Source: Brevibacillus sp. SYP-B805
Lineage (GTDB): Bacteria > Bacillota > Bacilli > Brevibacillales > Brevibacillaceae
DNA length: 64,000 bases
Direction of reading: 5' to 3'
NCBI RefSeq assembly: GCF_011059135.1
Contig: NZ_JAALGD010000001.1
Span: 434,001-498,000, forward strand
Below the pieces are notes generated by a model. That model did no database searches, had not been told where the DNA came from, and was given only the letters and a program-made list of their open reading frames with translations. The translations under genes were made by a program, and so were the position numbers. Shown here in pieces: positions 61,488 through 64,000 of the stretch. Positions within the stretch are counted from its first letter, which is position 1; every line of letters begins with the position of its first letter.

Positions 61488-64000
61488 ATGGATCGAAGCA
61501 CCGAACAAAAACAACGGTTCACACTGCTTTGTTCGCAGCTGGGACTGCCCGGTGAATGGCAGGAGCGCTATTTTCCGGATGCGACCATTGATAAATTGGA
61601 AGTGATCAAGGCAACGAGGGAATGGGTGTTTTCCTTTACCCTTCCGCAGCTTTTGCCGATTGACATTTTTGAGGCATTCGCCAGCAGGCTGGTACATACC
61701 TATGCCCATCTGGCGCGAGTGCACGCCCGTTTTTCTTACCGCAGCAAACCCATGCTGGAGCAGGCGGTGGAAGAATACTGGGAGTATGTGCTGAAAAGCC
61801 TGGAGAGCCAGATCAATTCGCTGGCGGTCACCATCAAATCGGCCCGGCGGCAGGTCGCAGGGGAGGACGTAAAGGTTTACATGCCCACCGAGATGGCCGT
61901 CGAGATGGCCAAACGGAAAAAGGTGGACGAAGCGCTGGCGGAAGCCTTTTTCCAGGTGGCGGCGATTCGGCCGCGCTTCCGCTTCCATGCAGAAGAAAGC
62001 GACGAGGCGTATCAGGCGTTTCTCGAACAGCGGCAGGAGGAAGAGCGGGCCCTGCTTGAAGAGGTGATGAGCGCGCAGGCGGAGAAGGAGACAGCCGCTG
62101 CGGTGGAAGCGGTCACCACCCTGGTGATCGGCTATGACATCAAGGAAGAGCCCGTCCCGATTCGGGAGATCCAGGAAGAAGAGCGGCGGGTGGTGATTCA
62201 GGGAACGGTGTTTGGCGCAGAAATGAAGGAGCTGAAAAGCGGACGCCATCTGCTCACCTTCCATCTGACCGATTTTACTGATTCATTGACCGTCAAGATG
62301 TTCTCGCGCGACAAGGAAGACGTGAAGCTGCTGGAAGCCGTCAAGGACGGGATGTGGCTCAAGGTGCGCGGCAGCGTCCAGCATGATCCCTTCATGCGGG
62401 AGCTGGTGATGACCGCCAACGACATCAACCAGATCGAACAGCGCGGCCGCAGGGATCAAGCGGAAGAAAAGCGGGTGGAGCTTCACTGCCACAGCCCCAT
62501 GAGCGCGCTGGACGGCGTCGCCTCGCTGAAGTCCCTCTTCTCCACCGCCGCCAAGTGGGGGCACAAGGCGCTGGCCGTGACCGACCACGGAGTCGTGCAG
62601 GCCTTCCCCGAGGCGTACAGCATGGCAAAGAAGAACGGCATCAAATGCATCCTCGGGATGGAAGCCTACGTCGTGGAAGACGGGGTCAACATTGTCTACA
62701 ATCTGGAGCCGGATGGCAAAAATGACATGGCGATCGACGAACAGACGCCGTATGTGGTCTTTGACACGGAAACCACGGGGTTGAACGCGGCGGAGCATAC
62801 CATCATCGAGATCGCGGCCGTCAAGATGCGCGGCACCGAAATCATCGACAAATGGACGGAACTGATCGACCCGCAGGTCCCGATCGGCCCCAAAACGACC
62901 GAAATCACCGGCATCACCAATGAGATGCTGCAGGGGAAAGAGACGATCGATGTCGTGCTGCGCCGTTTCAAGGAGTTTGTCGGAGATGCGGTGCTGGTCG
63001 CCCACAATGCGGAATTCGACCAGAGCTTCCTCAACGCCTGCGCAAAACGCATCGGGCTGGAACCGTGGAGCAATCCGTTCCTCGACACCCTGCCGCTCGC
63101 CCGCATGCTGTATCCTGGCATGCGCAACTACCGCCTGGGGACGCTGGCGAAGAAATTTAACGTGGAGCTGATCAACGCGCACCGGGCATTGGACGATACG
63201 GTGGCGCTCGCCCATGTTTTTCAATACATGCTCAAGGATCTGCGGGAGCAGGGCATCAACCGCTTAAGCAGTTTGAATGAAGAGAGCAATGCGAGGGCCG
63301 ATTACAAAAGCTCCCGGCCGTTTCACGCCACGCTGCTTGTCAGGAACAAGGCAGGCCTGAAAAACTTGTACAAGCTGGTGAGCAAATCGCATGTGGAGAC
63401 GTTTTATCGCGTCCCGCGCATCCTGCGCAGCCAGCTCGTCAAACACCGCGAAGGCCTGCTGATCGGCACGGCGTGCAAAGAGGGAGAACTGTTTCAGGCG
63501 ATCCTTAGGGGGAAGACGCGGGAGGAACTGCTGGAGATCGCCCGCTTTTACGATTTCATCGAAATTCAGCCCCCTGCCCATTATGCGCCGCTGCTGCGCG
63601 ATGAAAGCATCGCATCCCTGGAGATGGTTCACGGCTATCACAAGATGCTTGTTGAGATCGGGAAAGAGCTGGGGAAACCGGTGGTGGCCACCGGGGATGT
63701 CCACTTCCTCAACCCGCAGGACGATGTGTTCCGGGATGTTTTCCTGCTGTCGCAAGGCGATCCCAATGCGGGCAGCCAGCCTCCTCTCTATCTGATGACC
63801 ACGGATGAGATGCTGGACGCCTTCGCCTATCTGGGGGAAGAGCTGGCCAAAGAGGTGGTGGTTACCGCCTCCAATGCCATCGCCGACATGATCGAAGAGG
63901 TCAGCCCGATCCCGGACAAGCTGTATACGCCGGTCATCCCGGGGGCGGACGATGAACTGCGGGAGATGTGCTACGCCAAGGCGCGGCGCCTGTATGGCGA
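61488..64000 (+). CDS. polC: DNA polymerase III PolC (3' end outside window)
   Basis: About 837 residues are visible from ATG 61488, nine bases after GGAGGG; the frame is open to the window edge. PolC is the Gram-positive replicative polymerase with its own proofreading exonuclease. Order seen: an N-terminal domain with long helices, an OB fold (VVIQGTVFGAEMKELKSGRHLLTFHLTDFTDSLTVKMF), the PHP domain beginning VELHCHSPMSALDGV with His333 and His335, interrupted by the DEDD exonuclease with Asp426 and Glu428 in FDTETTGL and HNAEFDQSFL, then the PHP half with the beginning of the polymerase core. The thumb, fingers and zinc region are outside the window. Confidence 0.97.
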   Translation, partial: MDRSTEQKQRFTLLCSQLGLPGEWQERYFPDATIDKLEVIKATREWVFSFTLPQLLPIDIFEAFASRLVHTYAHLARVHARFSYRSKPMLEQAVEEYWEYVLKSLESQINSLAVTIKSARRQVAGEDVKVYMPTEMAVEMAKRKKVDEALAEAFFQVAAIRPRFRFHAEESDEAYQAFLEQRQEEERALLEEVMSAQAEKETAAAVEAVTTLVIGYDIKEEPVPIREIQEEERRVVIQGTVFGAEMKELKSGRHLLTFHLTDFTDSLTVKMFSRDKEDVKLLEAVKDGMWLKVRGSVQHDPFMRELVMTANDINQIEQRGRRDQAEEKRVELHCHSPMSALDGVASLKSLFSTAAKWGHKALAVTDHGVVQAFPEAYSMAKKNGIKCILGMEAYVVEDGVNIVYNLEPDGKNDMAIDEQTPYVVFDTETTGLNAAEHTIIEIAAVKMRGTEIIDKWTELIDPQVPIGPKTTEITGITNEMLQGKETIDVVLRRFKEFVGDAVLVAHNAEFDQSFLNACAKRIGLEPWSNPFLDTLPLARMLYPGMRNYRLGTLAKKFNVELINAHRALDDTVALAHVFQYMLKDLREQGINRLSSLNEESNARADYKSSRPFHATLLVRNKAGLKNLYKLVSKSHVETFYRVPRILRSQLVKHREGLLIGTACKEGELFQAILRGKTREELLEIARFYDFIEIQPPAHYAPLLRDESIASLEMVHGYHKMLVEIGKELGKPVVATGDVHFLNPQDDVFRDVFLLSQGDPNAGSQPPLYLMTTDEMLDAFAYLGEELAKEVVVTASNAIADMIEEVSPIPDKLYTPVIPGADDELREMCYAKARRLYG

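Overview
The window looks like a chromosomal segment from a GC-rich member of the Bacillales. Gene order, CodY, a TTG/GTG-rich start codon set with strong AGGAGG sites, an SLH surface protein and the layout of the fla/che operon fit the Brevibacillus/Paenibacillus side of that order best. That placement is inferred from gene content; no search was run.

Region 1 (about 1-10,800) is variable. It holds a 5'-truncated SLH surface protein, a polysaccharide deacetylase, a YhcN/YlaJ-type lipoprotein, and a four-gene redox group (mono-heme cytochrome c, FMN 2-hydroxyacid oxidase/dehydrogenase, DUF2935 protein, 653-residue di-heme cytochrome c). These are followed by a 54-residue two-helix membrane protein, a YbjQ protein, an SRPBCC/AHSA1 protein, and a frameshifted, internally deleted remnant of an SDR-type reductase. 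Next come a 92-residue membrane protein that resembles the first ring-building domain of the flagellar protein FliF, and a large lipoprotein. One minus-strand intrinsic terminator has no gene in front of it.

Region 2 (10,900-21,700) is a classic Bacillales block: sucC-sucD, dprA, topA, trmFO, xerC, hslV-hslU, codY, ending in a strong terminator. It covers the TCA cycle, DNA uptake, topology, tRNA methylation, chromosome dimer resolution, proteolysis and nutrient-responsive repression.

Region 3 (21,800-52,424) is one long fla/che operon. The order is flgB-flgC-fliE-fliF-fliG-fliH-fliI-fliJ-motE/ylxF-like-fliK-TIGR02530-flgE-flbD/swrD-fliL-fliM-fliY-cheY-fliO/fliZ-fliP-fliQ-fliR-flhB-flhA-flhF-flhG-cheB-cheA-cheW-cheC-cheD-small membrane gene-sigD-fapA-like-basic protein-swrB-like-mltG-like domain protein. 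It has an extended -10 promoter and a possible CodY box in front, and a terminator overlapping the last stop codon. Genes are mostly overlapping or a few bases apart. The hook-cap gene flgD, usually found after fliK, is not here.

Region 4 (52,600-64,000) is the conserved translation/envelope block: rpsB (behind a strong promoter and a structured leader), tsf, pyrH, frr, uppS, cdsA, dxr, rseP, ispG and the 5' two thirds of polC, which runs off the window. proS, commonly present before polC, is absent; an unexplained 324-base gap lies there instead.

No rRNA, tRNA, insertion sequence, prophage or CRISPR array was seen. The best candidates for something undescribed are the stand-alone FliF ring-domain-like protein, the cytochrome/flavoenzyme group and the orphan minus-strand transcript.
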